From Chlamydiales bacterium (GTDB lineage: Bacteria > Chlamydiota > Chlamydiia > Chlamydiales > JAACFD01): a DNA stretch of 22,415 nucleotides. Shown here piece by piece: positions 14,574 to 22,379 of this stretch. The position numbers were made by a program, and so were the translations under genes. The notes below the pieces were generated by a model. The model did no database searches. It saw only the letters and a list, made by a program, of their open reading frames with translations, and had not been told where the DNA came from. Where the stretch lies: NCBI GenBank assembly GCA_009937555.1, contig JAACFD010000007.1:1-22415 (forward strand). The letters are read 5' to 3'. Within the stretch, counting starts at the first letter, position 1, and each line of letters starts with the position of its first letter.

Positions 14574-16655
14574 TTACTGTTGCCTTTCTCTTGCTTGCTC
14601 TCCTGCTAGCTGTAGCCTTCGGATAGCTTCAGCAACAGGGTCATCTTCTCTGGCTCGCCTTTCTATAATTTTACCTGCGGCAGCTTTAAAGTGTTCTCTG
14701 CCTTTTTTCTCAATCTTTTCAGCAGTTTTTTTGCCAACAGCTTTTCTTAGGTGTGTGCGGGCCGTTTCCTCGGCGCTGTGAACACTTTCAGCTGCACTTA
14801 TAGTTGAATCACGAAACTTACCATGCGTTCTACCCACATGATTAATGGTTCTTTGAGAGAACTGTGTAAGCTTTCTTACAGGTCTAGCAAGAGCAAAAGT
14901 TTTTCTCGAAATTTTTTGGTTCTCTTCATTTATCAGGACTTCACTTACCCTGTAACCTTCCTGGCGAGTTGTAATCATATGAGTGTGTGCTTTAGGGTCT
15001 ATTCCTTGGTACTGTGCGTTTGATTCAATGAACAAAGCTCTTGCTGATACAATATTTTCTCCTGTTAAAGAAACAGGGTCTTTAGCTGTAAGAGTACTCA
15101 CTAGAGCTGGTTGCTGCTGAAGTTGTATAGGAAGTCTATCCCATACTGCTAAGTGATTTTCATTAATGCCTGGAGCGCACCAAGCGTATGAAGGGCTTTT
15201 CTCAAAGTCATTTGAAAGGTATTCAGGGAACTCTACAGCAGTATAGGTTGATAGTGCAGCACCTTGGCTATAACCAATGGTTCTTGCTTTAATCTCTCCA
15301 CCAAGAGTTACTCTATCCAGCCATGCTTCTAGGTCTTCTCTATGAGCATCAAACATGCTATAAGCAGGGCCTCTTGCATCTAAGTTCTGCAGTACTGAAG
15401 CTAACCCACCTTCTGCTGAAAGTTTAGGAGCTGTTCCTCGCCATAAAACAATAGGGGAGACACTTTCATCTTCTAGTGGGTTATCGTCTCCATCAACAGG
15501 AACAAGTCCCCAGCAGGGAATCCTTGCTTCTGATTTGAAAATACTTTCAATTTTGAAGCGTTGAGAGACAAAATCTGAACCTCTTTCTTTGATAACAGGA
15601 ATATCTATAAAAAGGTTGTCTTCATCTAATAGACTAAAGGCAACAAATGCTAAGCGCTTAGAGATTACTTCACCTATCATTAACTGTTGGTTATCAATAT
15701 CAACCAGATCATCATATGCTCCTCTTCCTCTTAATGAAGCATTTTTTGCATTTGGAATTTCATTTAAGACTCTTTCTATTTCTTTGAGCTTTTTCTCTTC
15801 TGTGCTTTTTTGAGGTATGTAAGTTTCCAATTCAGATAAATGGCTAGATCTTTGATAGGCAAAGTTACAAATATCCCAATTGTTTACTTTTACTTCTCTT
15901 TTAGATGCAGGATTAACAGGAACTTCAGCAGCCTTATTTAAAAATTCATAACTCCCAGTTTCTAGTGCTTTTGCTATAGCACCGTCTTGGACAGATTCAT
16001 CTATTAACCTTCCAACATTACGCGCTTTAATTCCCCACATGAAACCTCTAACAACACCATGCCTAACAGCACGCATATAGTTACTAAAAGAGTTGATTTT
16101 CATATTATCCCAGCCTGTTCGCATGTATTCAGCAAGACCATCTTCTCTAATACTTGTTTTATTAAAGCCTGCAGTCATACTCCTAACCATAGATAAACAC
16201 ATAGAGAGGCCAAAAGCACATACAACCCAATTAAATTGCCCTATAACAGGAACTGTTGTACCCGCAACGGTGGCAGCAACTACGGCTCCTGCTAAGGCAA
16301 CAAAAGCAACAGCAGTAACAACAGCTGCAACTTTCCATAAATTTCTTTTCCATACTCTTGAGGATTTTTTTCTTGAAGGAGCTTTAGAGAAGCGTCTTAC
16401 TCTTTTTTTATCAGCTTCATCTGTATCACTAGGTGAGAATACCGAGGTCTTAGTAAGCTTGCTCTTTGCTCTAATTTTATCTAGAGCACTGCTTCGGGAT
16501 GAAGGAGCACCTTTTAATCGTTCTATCGCTTTTTCTGCTATCGCCGCTCTTCTAAAAGCATCAGTTTTCTTTCTTGATGAACGAGGGGATTCATCAAGTA
16601 GAGAATACAATAGACGTGTTCTGTCTGTTACCCCTATTGATCCTGTATCACCCAC
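14574..16655 (-). CDS. Lipase-like protein with paired N-terminal membrane segments
   Basis: The protein has 693 residues. Residues 1-104 are basic and probably cytosolic. Two adjacent hydrophobic segments follow at about 108-133 (VAAVVTAVAFVALAGAVVAA) and 139-158, separated by a few residues, a paired arrangement like chlamydial inclusion-membrane proteins. The rest holds a probable alpha/beta-hydrolase of lipase class 3 type. GYSQG (461-465) puts the nucleophile at Ser463, DPVSL near 526 suits the acid, and the His in KAHTHM (557 or 559) suits the base. Residues 610-693 are a charged helical tail. The start is GTG at 16655, chosen for AGGAG seven bases upstream. A membrane-bound lipid or ester hydrolase is the likely role. 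A host-directed function is inferred from architecture only. A T-tailed hairpin lies downstream. Confidence 0.82.
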   Translation of the reverse strand: MGDTGSIGVTDRTRLLYSLLDESPRSSRKKTDAFRRAAIAEKAIERLKGAPSSRSSALDKIRAKSKLTKTSVFSPSDTDEADKKRVRRFSKAPSRKKSSRVWKRNLWKVAAVVTAVAFVALAGAVVAATVAGTTVPVIGQFNWVVCAFGLSMCLSMVRSMTAGFNKTSIREDGLAEYMRTGWDNMKINSFSNYMRAVRHGVVRGFMWGIKARNVGRLIDESVQDGAIAKALETGSYEFLNKAAEVPVNPASKREVKVNNWDICNFAYQRSSHLSELETYIPQKSTEEKKLKEIERVLNEIPNAKNASLRGRGAYDDLVDIDNQQLMIGEVISKRLAFVAFSLLDEDNLFIDIPVIKERGSDFVSQRFKIESIFKSEARIPCWGLVPVDGDDNPLEDESVSPIVLWRGTAPKLSAEGGLASVLQNLDARGPAYSMFDAHREDLEAWLDRVTLGGEIKARTIGYSQGAALSTYTAVEFPEYLSNDFEKSPSYAWCAPGINENHLAVWDRLPIQLQQQPALVSTLTAKDPVSLTGENIVSARALFIESNAQYQGIDPKAHTHMITTRQEGYRVSEVLINEENQKISRKTFALARPVRKLTQFSQRTINHVGRTHGKFRDSTISAAESVHSAEETARTHLRKAVGKKTAEKIEKKGREHFKAAAGKIIERRAREDDPVAEAIRRLQLAGEQARERQQ

Positions 16656-17043
16656 AATATTGCTCCTATTTATAATTCTAACAGGAGGTAAAATCTTTTC
16701 CTGTCTAGACTTACTATAGCAAAAGAATGTAAAGTTATTATTTTAAGAGGGTTAAATTAGTGTGAAGATGGTAAGGTTTATACTGTCAATAACTTAAGTG
16801 CCTAAAAAAGAAAAACCCTTGTAGCTAAGGGGGACTGCTACAAGGGCTAAGATGACTATAATAAAATATAGAATTTTGAAGTTGTAAGCTAATACAGATC
16901 GAGCATTCTTTTATTGTAAGGGGCAATTGAAAAAGAAGCTCTTTTATTTGCTTACAAATACAAATATACAGGGTTTACTTTAAGAAAATTTAAGGCTAGG
17001 GTAAAAGTTATATAAATTTATTGATACTTTAAGGTCTGCTTAG
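16656..17043. promoter_or_regulatory. Intergenic region between divergent lipase-like and oxygenase genes
   Basis: These 388 bases hold no convincing protein gene. Features seen are a TATAGT box on the - strand (16713-16718) upstream of the lipase-like gene, a small dyad (ACAGGA 16681-16686 with TCCTGT 16699-16704) in its leader, and a strong hairpin at 16816-16846. The stretch 16920-17040 is AT-rich with no clear element. Confidence 0.4.
16804..16846 (-). terminator. Strong hairpin with T-run on the minus strand
   Basis: CCCTTGTAGC (16816-16825) and GCTACAAGGG (16837-16846) form a perfect ten-base stem around an 11-base loop. On the - strand the stem is followed by TTTTTCTTTTTT (complement of 16804-16815), as in an intrinsic terminator. 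It lies about 150 bases upstream of the lipase-like gene, on the same strand, and no gene is known to end there. Confidence 0.6.
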
Positions 17044-17841
17044 ATGGTACTAGAAAAGTCTCCTTATTCCCTTCTAAATAAAGCATGCAAAGCTAAGCTT
17101 TGCTTAGATCCTTTTCCATACCTTGTGATTGAAGAAGCTTTAGACAGTCAGCTCTATGAGCAAATTGAAAAGGCTTATCCTGATTTTCTAAAGCATAACC
17201 CACAGTTTAAAAAGTGGAATAATAAAAGGGTTCAAATTTATGGAGCTGATTTCATATCAAACCCAAACTTTGACTCTGTATTAAAAGACTTTGTAGCTTA
17301 TCACCTTTCAAATCAGTTCTATAAAGAGGTCTGTGAGCTTTTCTCTGAAGCTATTTCAAGCTTTCATCCAAAGTTAGAGCAAAGACTTGGTACAAAAGTG
17401 TCAGAAATTAAAACTGGAATACGTACACAAAAACACTCAAACCTTTTTTTAGACTGCCAAGTTGGTATCAATACTCCTGTGCAAGAAAAATGTAGTGTTA
17501 GAGGAGCGCACTTAGATGATAAGAAGAAGTTTTATGTAGGCCTTTTTTACTTAAAAGATGTTGCAGATATATCTGAAGGGGGAGATCTGTTATTGTATAA
17601 GGTGAAAGATAACTACCCTAACTTAGATTCTGATCCTAACTGGGGTTCTAATGTAGTTCAAGACGCCTCTGCAATCGAAGTTGTTGCTAGAGTTCCTTAT
17701 GAAGCTAATACCTTTATTATTTTTCTTAATACCCCTTATTCCTTTCATGGAGTGTCTGAGAGGGAAAAAACCCCTTATCCTAGACGTCTAATTAACATTA
17801 TTGGAGATTTTTCGGAGGATGTTGGACTTTATGGTGCCTAG
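17044..17841 (+). CDS. 2-oxoglutarate/Fe(II)-dependent oxygenase
   Basis: The protein has 265 residues. The iron-binding facial triad is readable as H156-x-D158 (GAHLDDKKKFYVGLFYL) and H235 (YSFHGVSER). An Arg at 247 or 248 is in place to bind 2-oxoglutarate. GGDLLLY (179-185) is the usual strand between them. It resembles prolyl-4-hydroxylase-like enzymes that hydroxylate proteins, sugars or small molecules using 2-oxoglutarate and O2. No signal peptide is visible, so it is cytosolic. The start is fixed by an in-frame stop (17041-17043) directly before the ATG. AAGG lies about ten bases upstream. The FAD-oxidoreductase gene follows after 40 bases. The substrate is unknown. Such enzymes are often found in natural-product or surface-sugar loci, which is not shown here. 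Confidence 0.88.
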   Translation: MVLEKSPYSLLNKACKAKLCLDPFPYLVIEEALDSQLYEQIEKAYPDFLKHNPQFKKWNNKRVQIYGADFISNPNFDSVLKDFVAYHLSNQFYKEVCELFSEAISSFHPKLEQRLGTKVSEIKTGIRTQKHSNLFLDCQVGINTPVQEKCSVRGAHLDDKKKFYVGLFYLKDVADISEGGDLLLYKVKDNYPNLDSDPNWGSNVVQDASAIEVVARVPYEANTFIIFLNTPYSFHGVSEREKTPYPRRLINIIGDFSEDVGLYGA

Positions 17842-17852
17842 CGCTGTATAAT
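17822..17852 (+). promoter_or_regulatory. Candidate internal promoter for the FAD oxidoreductase gene
   Basis: TTGGAC (17822-17827) and an exact TATAAT (17847-17852) are spaced 19 bases, matching the pair at 3078-3108. The predicted start lies about 20 bases before the ATG at 17882. It overlaps the end of the oxygenase gene, so readthrough is also possible. Confidence 0.45.
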
Positions 17853-17881
17853 CTCTGATTTGCTAATAACACAAAAAAAGA

Positions 17882-18928
17882 ATGAAGAAAATTGCAATTA
17901 TAGGCTCAGGAATAGCGGGCTTATCTATAGCTTATTATCTCAGGGCATACCCTGAGTTTTCTGTAGATGTTTATTTTGATGATAAAGCTGAAAATATAGC
18001 TTCAGGAGTTTCAACAGGTCTTTTAAGTCCTTTTTCAGGTCTTTATCTTACTACAGTAGAAGATGTTTCAGTAGCCTTTAATGAGCTGTGCTATGTGATT
18101 AAAGAGCTTGAACAAGCAGAAAGTAAGAAGATTTTTCTTTCAAAAGGGGCTTATCGTTTCTCTCGTGATAAGAGACAAGATAAAGCGTTTTCAAAAAGAG
18201 AGAAAAAGTCTCCTGGTGATATTGAGCTAATGGATAACAAAGAACTTAAGGATCTTTTTCCATTTTTTTCTCAGCAGTGGAAAGGAGCTAGAGTAAATAG
18301 AGCATACTGTCTTGATAGTATGGCGTACTTGCAATCCTTAAAGAGCTGTATAGAAAAGTCACAAGGCTATAGTTTTATTCAAAAGAAACTAGACAATTTA
18401 GATGAAGTAAAGGATTACGATTTTATATTTGTTGCAGCAGGGGCTGGCAGCCTATCTTTTATACCGCCTGCTATCAAAGAGAAATATAAACTTCACCTAG
18501 TCAAAGGGCAAGTCTTGGAGTATCAAGCAGAGAACCTTCCTTTTTCTCAACCATTAGTAAGTAGCAAATATCTGATTCCTAATAAATCCAATCAAAGGCT
18601 TATACTAGGAGCGACCTTTGAGAAAAGCTTTACAAGCTCTTCTCCAGAGCAGACACAAGCGCTTAATGAGCTTAAAGAAAAAGGTGAAGAGGTATTTCCT
18701 AAGCTAAAAGAGTTGATTATTACAAAGCAAAAGTCAGCTCTAAGGTTGTGCTCAGGAAAGCATAAACCCTTGTGGGGTTCTCTTGATGAGCGCGTGTTCT
18801 ACTTAACGTCATTGGGCTCTAAAGGTTTACTCTACCATGCCCTGTTAGCTAAAGAGTTAGTGTCAGCATTTGTTTTAAAACAAAGTCCTAAAATAGTTTT
18901 AAATAGTCCTTTAATAGAGATGTATTAA
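17882..18928 (+). CDS. FAD-dependent oxidoreductase (DAO family, MnmC C-terminal-like)
   Basis: The protein has 348 residues. The N-terminus is a Rossmann FAD-binding motif, IGSGIAGLSIAYYL (G8-x-G10-x-x-G13), then ASGVSTGLLSPFSG near 40-53. The end shows a SALRLCSGKHKPLWG block and LTSLGSKGLLYHALLAKEL, the pattern of the D-amino-acid oxidase superfamily including glycine oxidase and the C-terminal half of MnmC. MnmC oxidises a modified wobble uridine in tRNA. A stand-alone MnmC2-like role or an amino-acid oxidase role are both possible, and the motifs do not separate them. It sits 40 bases after the oxygenase gene and 17 before the beta-barrel gene, on one strand, so an operon is likely. The ribosome binding site is weak. 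Confidence 0.85.
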   Translation: MKKIAIIGSGIAGLSIAYYLRAYPEFSVDVYFDDKAENIASGVSTGLLSPFSGLYLTTVEDVSVAFNELCYVIKELEQAESKKIFLSKGAYRFSRDKRQDKAFSKREKKSPGDIELMDNKELKDLFPFFSQQWKGARVNRAYCLDSMAYLQSLKSCIEKSQGYSFIQKKLDNLDEVKDYDFIFVAAGAGSLSFIPPAIKEKYKLHLVKGQVLEYQAENLPFSQPLVSSKYLIPNKSNQRLILGATFEKSFTSSSPEQTQALNELKEKGEEVFPKLKELIITKQKSALRLCSGKHKPLWGSLDERVFYLTSLGSKGLLYHALLAKELVSAFVLKQSPKIVLNSPLIEMY

Positions 18929-18945
18929 ATTAAAAGAGAGATAGC

Positions 18946-19602
18946 ATGAGTCGATACTTTTACTATGCCCTAAGTATGTTATTTTTATTATTAGGGGAGC
19001 AGCTTTTCGCTGATCAAGAACTTACCTGTGCGCTATTAACTGGTAAGGATAAAATTTACCAGGACAAGTTCGAGCATAAAAGTGAGCATATGAGGGGGCT
19101 GCTTGTTGCATATCAGACTAACAGCGTCACAGCAAAGGCTTATCACAGCTCATTTAATGACCAAGACTGGGATATTAGCTGTGCCTATAAGAAAAACTAT
19201 TCGCTAAGCGATCTATGTTCAGTCTACCTGAAGGCTGGAGGTTTTATACATCATCTAAAAGCAAAAAATGTAGAAAGAAAAAAACAGCGTTTTGCTAGAG
19301 ATAGCCGTTTTTGGGGTCCCGAAGCAGGACTTAATTTGACTTTCCTTATCCCTGAAAACTTTACAATATCTGTAGATACTGTTTTTAGAATCTTATGGTC
19401 AAGACAAGCTGAAAAAGGGATGAACATCTCTCGTTTAGAGTATGCTAAAAGTTCTGGCTTTGTTTATGAAATTAAGCTCTCAAAAATTATAGACAAACGC
19501 TATGAGCTATTTACCTCTTACCTGTTTGATGCTAGCCGAACAAAGTTTTTTCTAGGGAGTCGTAGTACCTATTTCTTTACAGGGCTTAACTACTCATTTT
19601 AA
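18946..19602 (+). CDS. Probable small outer-membrane beta-barrel protein
   Basis: The protein has 218 residues. It has a signal peptide with a hydrophobic core at about 8-19 (ALSMLFLLLGEQ) and a likely cut after LFA, before DQEL. The mature part alternates polar and hydrophobic residues in beta-strand style and ends with FTGLNYSF. A terminal Phe after alternating residues is the usual recognition signal of the outer-membrane assembly machine. Three Cys (LTCALL, ISCAY, DLCSVY) could form disulfides. I recognise no named family. The start follows AGAGAGA, four to five bases upstream. It is the last gene of the likely oxygenase/oxidoreductase operon, with only 17 bases between it and the FAD gene, and it ends four bases from the convergent lipoprotein gene. 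Confidence 0.78.
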   Translation: MSRYFYYALSMLFLLLGEQLFADQELTCALLTGKDKIYQDKFEHKSEHMRGLLVAYQTNSVTAKAYHSSFNDQDWDISCAYKKNYSLSDLCSVYLKAGGFIHHLKAKNVERKKQRFARDSRFWGPEAGLNLTFLIPENFTISVDTVFRILWSRQAEKGMNISRLEYAKSSGFVYEIKLSKIIDKRYELFTSYLFDASRTKFFLGSRSTYFFTGLNYSF

Positions 19603-19606
19603 GTCC

Positions 19607-20224
19607 CTAGTCTAGCTCTTCGTTTTCGCTACCTTCAACGGTTAACTTAAGTCCAAAGTTTCCTCGCTCTCTCCAGCCAGCATAAGTTTTGAAGTCTACA
19701 GGCTGTGTTAGGTGTAGAGAAAAGAAAGGTTTAAAACCATTTAGAGCTAAAAATAACCCGCTATTCTTTTCAGTAAAAACGCGCTTGTTTTTTTTACGAT
19801 AGCTTAGTGAATCAAAGCCTGCTGTAGATAATTGAAGTAAGGTAAGCTGATCATTGTCAAGGTAAGCTGTTCCAATAATATAAAAAGTAAAATTGTGCAA
19901 AGGGTTTCTTATAAATGACCAGTAGCTAAATTGTTTAAAGTCTGCCTCTTCATTAGGGTATAACATAGTTTCTTCACCAAAAATTCCATCGTCCTCGTTT
20001 CCAAGCAATGCCCAAGCTATCCAGTGGGGTAAGTCAAAAAAGTGGATTTGTTCAGCTTTTCTAGGAACCCATTTATAAATAGGGCTGTGTAGGGCCTCTT
20101 TTTTATGTTTAGGGCTTGAAGCATCGAGATAGCTTAAAGTGGGTTTTTTATAGGGCATGCAACTGCTAAGAATGCCCAGAGATAGAACAATAGGAAGTAT
20201 ATAACTAAACTTGAGAGAAGGCAT
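19607..20224 (-). CDS. Lipoprotein, last gene of the oxidoreductase operon
   Basis: Two starts are possible. ATG at 20224 is preferred because it gives a clean signal peptide ending in a lipobox (GILSSC, Cys22), while ATG at 20236 adds four residues. The mature protein has about 185 residues. It contains many aromatic residues, LPHWIAWALLGNEDDG, WSFIRNPLHNFTFYIIG and, near the end, YAGWRERGNFGLKL. The order of Trp-rich block, RNP-type motif and GNFG end is loosely like a widespread family of small unknown proteins, some in phages, but I cannot name it with confidence. It overlaps the upstream oxidoreductase gene by 20 bases, so it is probably cotranslated with it. The role is unknown, and attachment to the outer or inner membrane is inferred from the lipobox. 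Confidence 0.78.
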   Translation of the reverse strand: MPSLKFSYILPIVLSLGILSSCMPYKKPTLSYLDASSPKHKKEALHSPIYKWVPRKAEQIHFFDLPHWIAWALLGNEDDGIFGEETMLYPNEEADFKQFSYWSFIRNPLHNFTFYIIGTAYLDNDQLTLLQLSTAGFDSLSYRKKNKRVFTEKNSGLFLALNGFKPFFSLHLTQPVDFKTYAGWRERGNFGLKLTVEGSENEELD

Positions 20225-21581
20225 TTCTAGCTGCATTACGAACCACCTCTGGAAGAGCAGGATGAATATAAATCATATTTAACAAGTCGTCTAATACAGC
20301 TTCTTTAGCCATAAAAGCGATAAGCATATGCACCATATTTGAAGCTTCATCTCCAATTATATGTGCACCAAGCAGACGTTTATCTTTACTAGAGAATAAT
20401 AGCTTTACAAAACCGCCATCTGGTAAAAGAGCCATGCCCATAGCACTATTTTTGTAATAGTTAAGACCTTTGAAGTAAGGGATAGCATTTTTTTGTAGCT
20501 CTTGTTCGGTTGCTCCAACTCCGGCAACTTGAGGGTGTGTAAATACAGCATGTGGAACAGGGGAGTAAGATATAGGGTAGGGCTTTTTGGACTGAAAAAG
20601 AGCATTAAATAAGTATTCACCCTCATAGTTAGCTGTATGCCGAAACAAGTTGCGTCCTAGTATATCGCCAAAGGCATAAACACCTTCAGCTTTAGTTTGG
20701 AGGGTGTCATCTACTTTTATATACCCTGCATTATCAAGTTCTACATCTGTGTGCTCTAAGCCAAGATCTGATGTGTTTGGCTGAACCCCTGTTGCTACTA
20801 AAAGAGCATCGGCTGTTAACGTTGTAGATTGTCCTTGAGAATTCTCTACTATAAGCTTATAGCTATTGCCATTGTAACTGACTTCTTTACTCTTATGGTG
20901 GAGTAAGACAGATTCTTGCTTACAAAACAACCTTTCAAATTCTTGCTGGACTTCAGTGTCTTCCATTTTGAGCATTGAGCTGCGCACAACAAATTTAACC
21001 TCAACACCCAGTGCTGAGAAAAAGTAGCCTAACTCTGTAGCTATGTATCCGCCACCAATAACAATCATTTTTTTAGGAAGCTCGTTAGTCTTCAGCGCTT
21101 CATTATAAGTCATAAACGGAACATCATGGAGGCCTTTTATATCACTAGGAATTTGAGCAGAGGCTCCTGTGGCAATAAAAATCTTATCTGCTGTAAGTTT
21201 TTGCTGATTGACTTCAATAACTTTATTTCCAACAAAACGAGCATGCCCTTTAAAAAGAGTAACATTATCTGTTTTATCGTATAGAGGCTCTATACTTTGA
21301 GACTCTTCTTGAATGGTTTGATTCACACGCTTAATTAATGCCTGAAAATCTAAGTGAAAATCAGGTCTTAGGTTGAGCTCAAACTTTTTGGACTTTTCTA
21401 TCGTGGTTGCTAGGTCTGCTACATGTATAAGCATTTTGGAAGGGATGCAACCCCTATTTAAACAAGTACCACCTAATTCTGCTTTTTCTATGATTGCAAC
21501 TTTTTTTCCTAACTTTGCTACAGGTCGTACTAGCTTTGTGCCACCACCTGAGCCAATAACAATAACATCAAATTCTTGCAT
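20205..21581 (-). CDS. FAD/disulfide oxidoreductase, lipoamide dehydrogenase class
   Basis: The protein has 458 residues, typical for the class. The redox-active pair is C40 and C45 (GGTCLNRGCIPSK), the second nucleotide-binding motif is VIGGGYIATELGYFFSALG (about 172-190), and the FAD segment is YAFGDI. The catalytic His-Glu near the end is HPALPE (H440, E445). It would use NAD(P)H or NAD(P)+ and FAD to reduce or oxidise a dithiol. The first motif is GSGGGT (10-15), where the third Gly of G-x-G-x-x-G is Thr, as in the mycothione-reductase-like branch and unlike classic LpdA. No pyruvate or oxoglutarate dehydrogenase genes are adjacent, so the partner is unknown. The gene starts 12 bases after the beta-barrel gene ends and overlaps the lipoprotein gene. 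Confidence 0.9.
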   Translation of the reverse strand: MQEFDVIVIGSGGGTKLVRPVAKLGKKVAIIEKAELGGTCLNRGCIPSKMLIHVADLATTIEKSKKFELNLRPDFHLDFQALIKRVNQTIQEESQSIEPLYDKTDNVTLFKGHARFVGNKVIEVNQQKLTADKIFIATGASAQIPSDIKGLHDVPFMTYNEALKTNELPKKMIVIGGGYIATELGYFFSALGVEVKFVVRSSMLKMEDTEVQQEFERLFCKQESVLLHHKSKEVSYNGNSYKLIVENSQGQSTTLTADALLVATGVQPNTSDLGLEHTDVELDNAGYIKVDDTLQTKAEGVYAFGDILGRNLFRHTANYEGEYLFNALFQSKKPYPISYSPVPHAVFTHPQVAGVGATEQELQKNAIPYFKGLNYYKNSAMGMALLPDGGFVKLLFSSKDKRLLGAHIIGDEASNMVHMLIAFMAKEAVLDDLLNMIYIHPALPEVVRNAARNAFSQV

Positions 21582-21593
21582 GTTAATACCTAG

Positions 21594-22379
21594 TTAGAAG
21601 CTTGCATTGAAGTTAATTCCAAGAACATAATTGTCTTTTTTAAAGCTTACCTTCTCTCTAATACGTTTATTGATAAGGCTGGTATAAGCTGCCTGAGGTA
21701 CAACAGACCAATTGCTATCTCCTTGAATAGGGAAAGAGAGCGCTAAAGAGTAATCTGTAAAATGACCAGAATCTTCAGAGAAATATGCTAGGTTGTACTT
21801 GCTAGAGCCAAAACCTAGGTGCGCAGCTAAGTCAATAGAAAGGTAAGTCTTATGAAACAAGTTCAATATTTTTGGAAAATGGTGTCCCAAGCCAAAATGA
21901 TTGTAAAAGCCTCCCGATGCATTATCTATATCCCAGTAAAGCGCATAGCTTGGGTTTAATAAGGTATCTACAGCTACAGAGCCAAATGCTTCAGTTGTAG
22001 GACTAGAGCCAGTATGAGGAAAGCGGTAATGGATCAAACCCATTTCTAAGTTAAACATATTAATGCTGTGACCATACGATAGGGTATAGTCTAGCTCTGT
22101 AAACTTATTTTTAACTTTCTTGCCATAGTTTGCATCGTTTACATCAGTCAGTTCCATATTACCCCATATGTTGAGGTTAAACTGCGAGTAGCTCAAGTTG
22201 ATAGAAGGTTGTAAGACAGCTTTATTAGAAGTGTTTATCCCTCTCCACAAATATTTATTATACACAGATAGGTCAACGGAGGAAGAAAGAGAAGCTGGTG
22301 CTGGGAATAGGGTAGTGCTCAGACAGCAAGCTAGAGAAAAAACAAGAGTTCGAAAGGAGGGGAAAATCTTTTTTAGCAT
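21594..22379 (-). CDS. Probable outer-membrane beta-barrel protein (TorF/Gcw_chp-like)
   Basis: The protein has 261 residues. It has a signal peptide at about 1-27 with a core FRTLVFSLACCLS and a likely cut near FPA. The mature N-terminus reads VDLSVYNKYLWRGINTSNKAVLQPSINLSY. The S-x-Y-x-WRG-then-QP-S pattern is characteristic of a family of about 230-residue putative porins (TorF/Gcw_chp-like). Alternating beta-strand sequence follows, and the protein ends in NFNASF with a terminal Phe. It would sit in the outer membrane as a small barrel. The start ATG at 22379 has AAGGAG five bases upstream. The oxidoreductase gene begins 12 bases after its stop, so this is probably the first gene of a three-gene operon. 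A transport role is inferred from the family. Confidence 0.82.
   Translation of the reverse strand: MLKKIFPSFRTLVFSLACCLSTTLFPAPASLSSSVDLSVYNKYLWRGINTSNKAVLQPSINLSYSQFNLNIWGNMELTDVNDANYGKKVKNKFTELDYTLSYGHSINMFNLEMGLIHYRFPHTGSSPTTEAFGSVAVDTLLNPSYALYWDIDNASGGFYNHFGLGHHFPKILNLFHKTYLSIDLAAHLGFGSSKYNLAYFSEDSGHFTDYSLALSFPIQGDSNWSVVPQAAYTSLINKRIREKVSFKKDNYVLGINFNASF

Noticed and set aside
16093..16719. A 208-residue open frame on the + strand inside the start of the lipase-like gene
   Set aside because: It lies opposite the lipase-like coding sequence, which has motifs and a good ribosome binding site. The + strand product is a low-complexity Ala/Thr/Leu mix that mirrors that gene.
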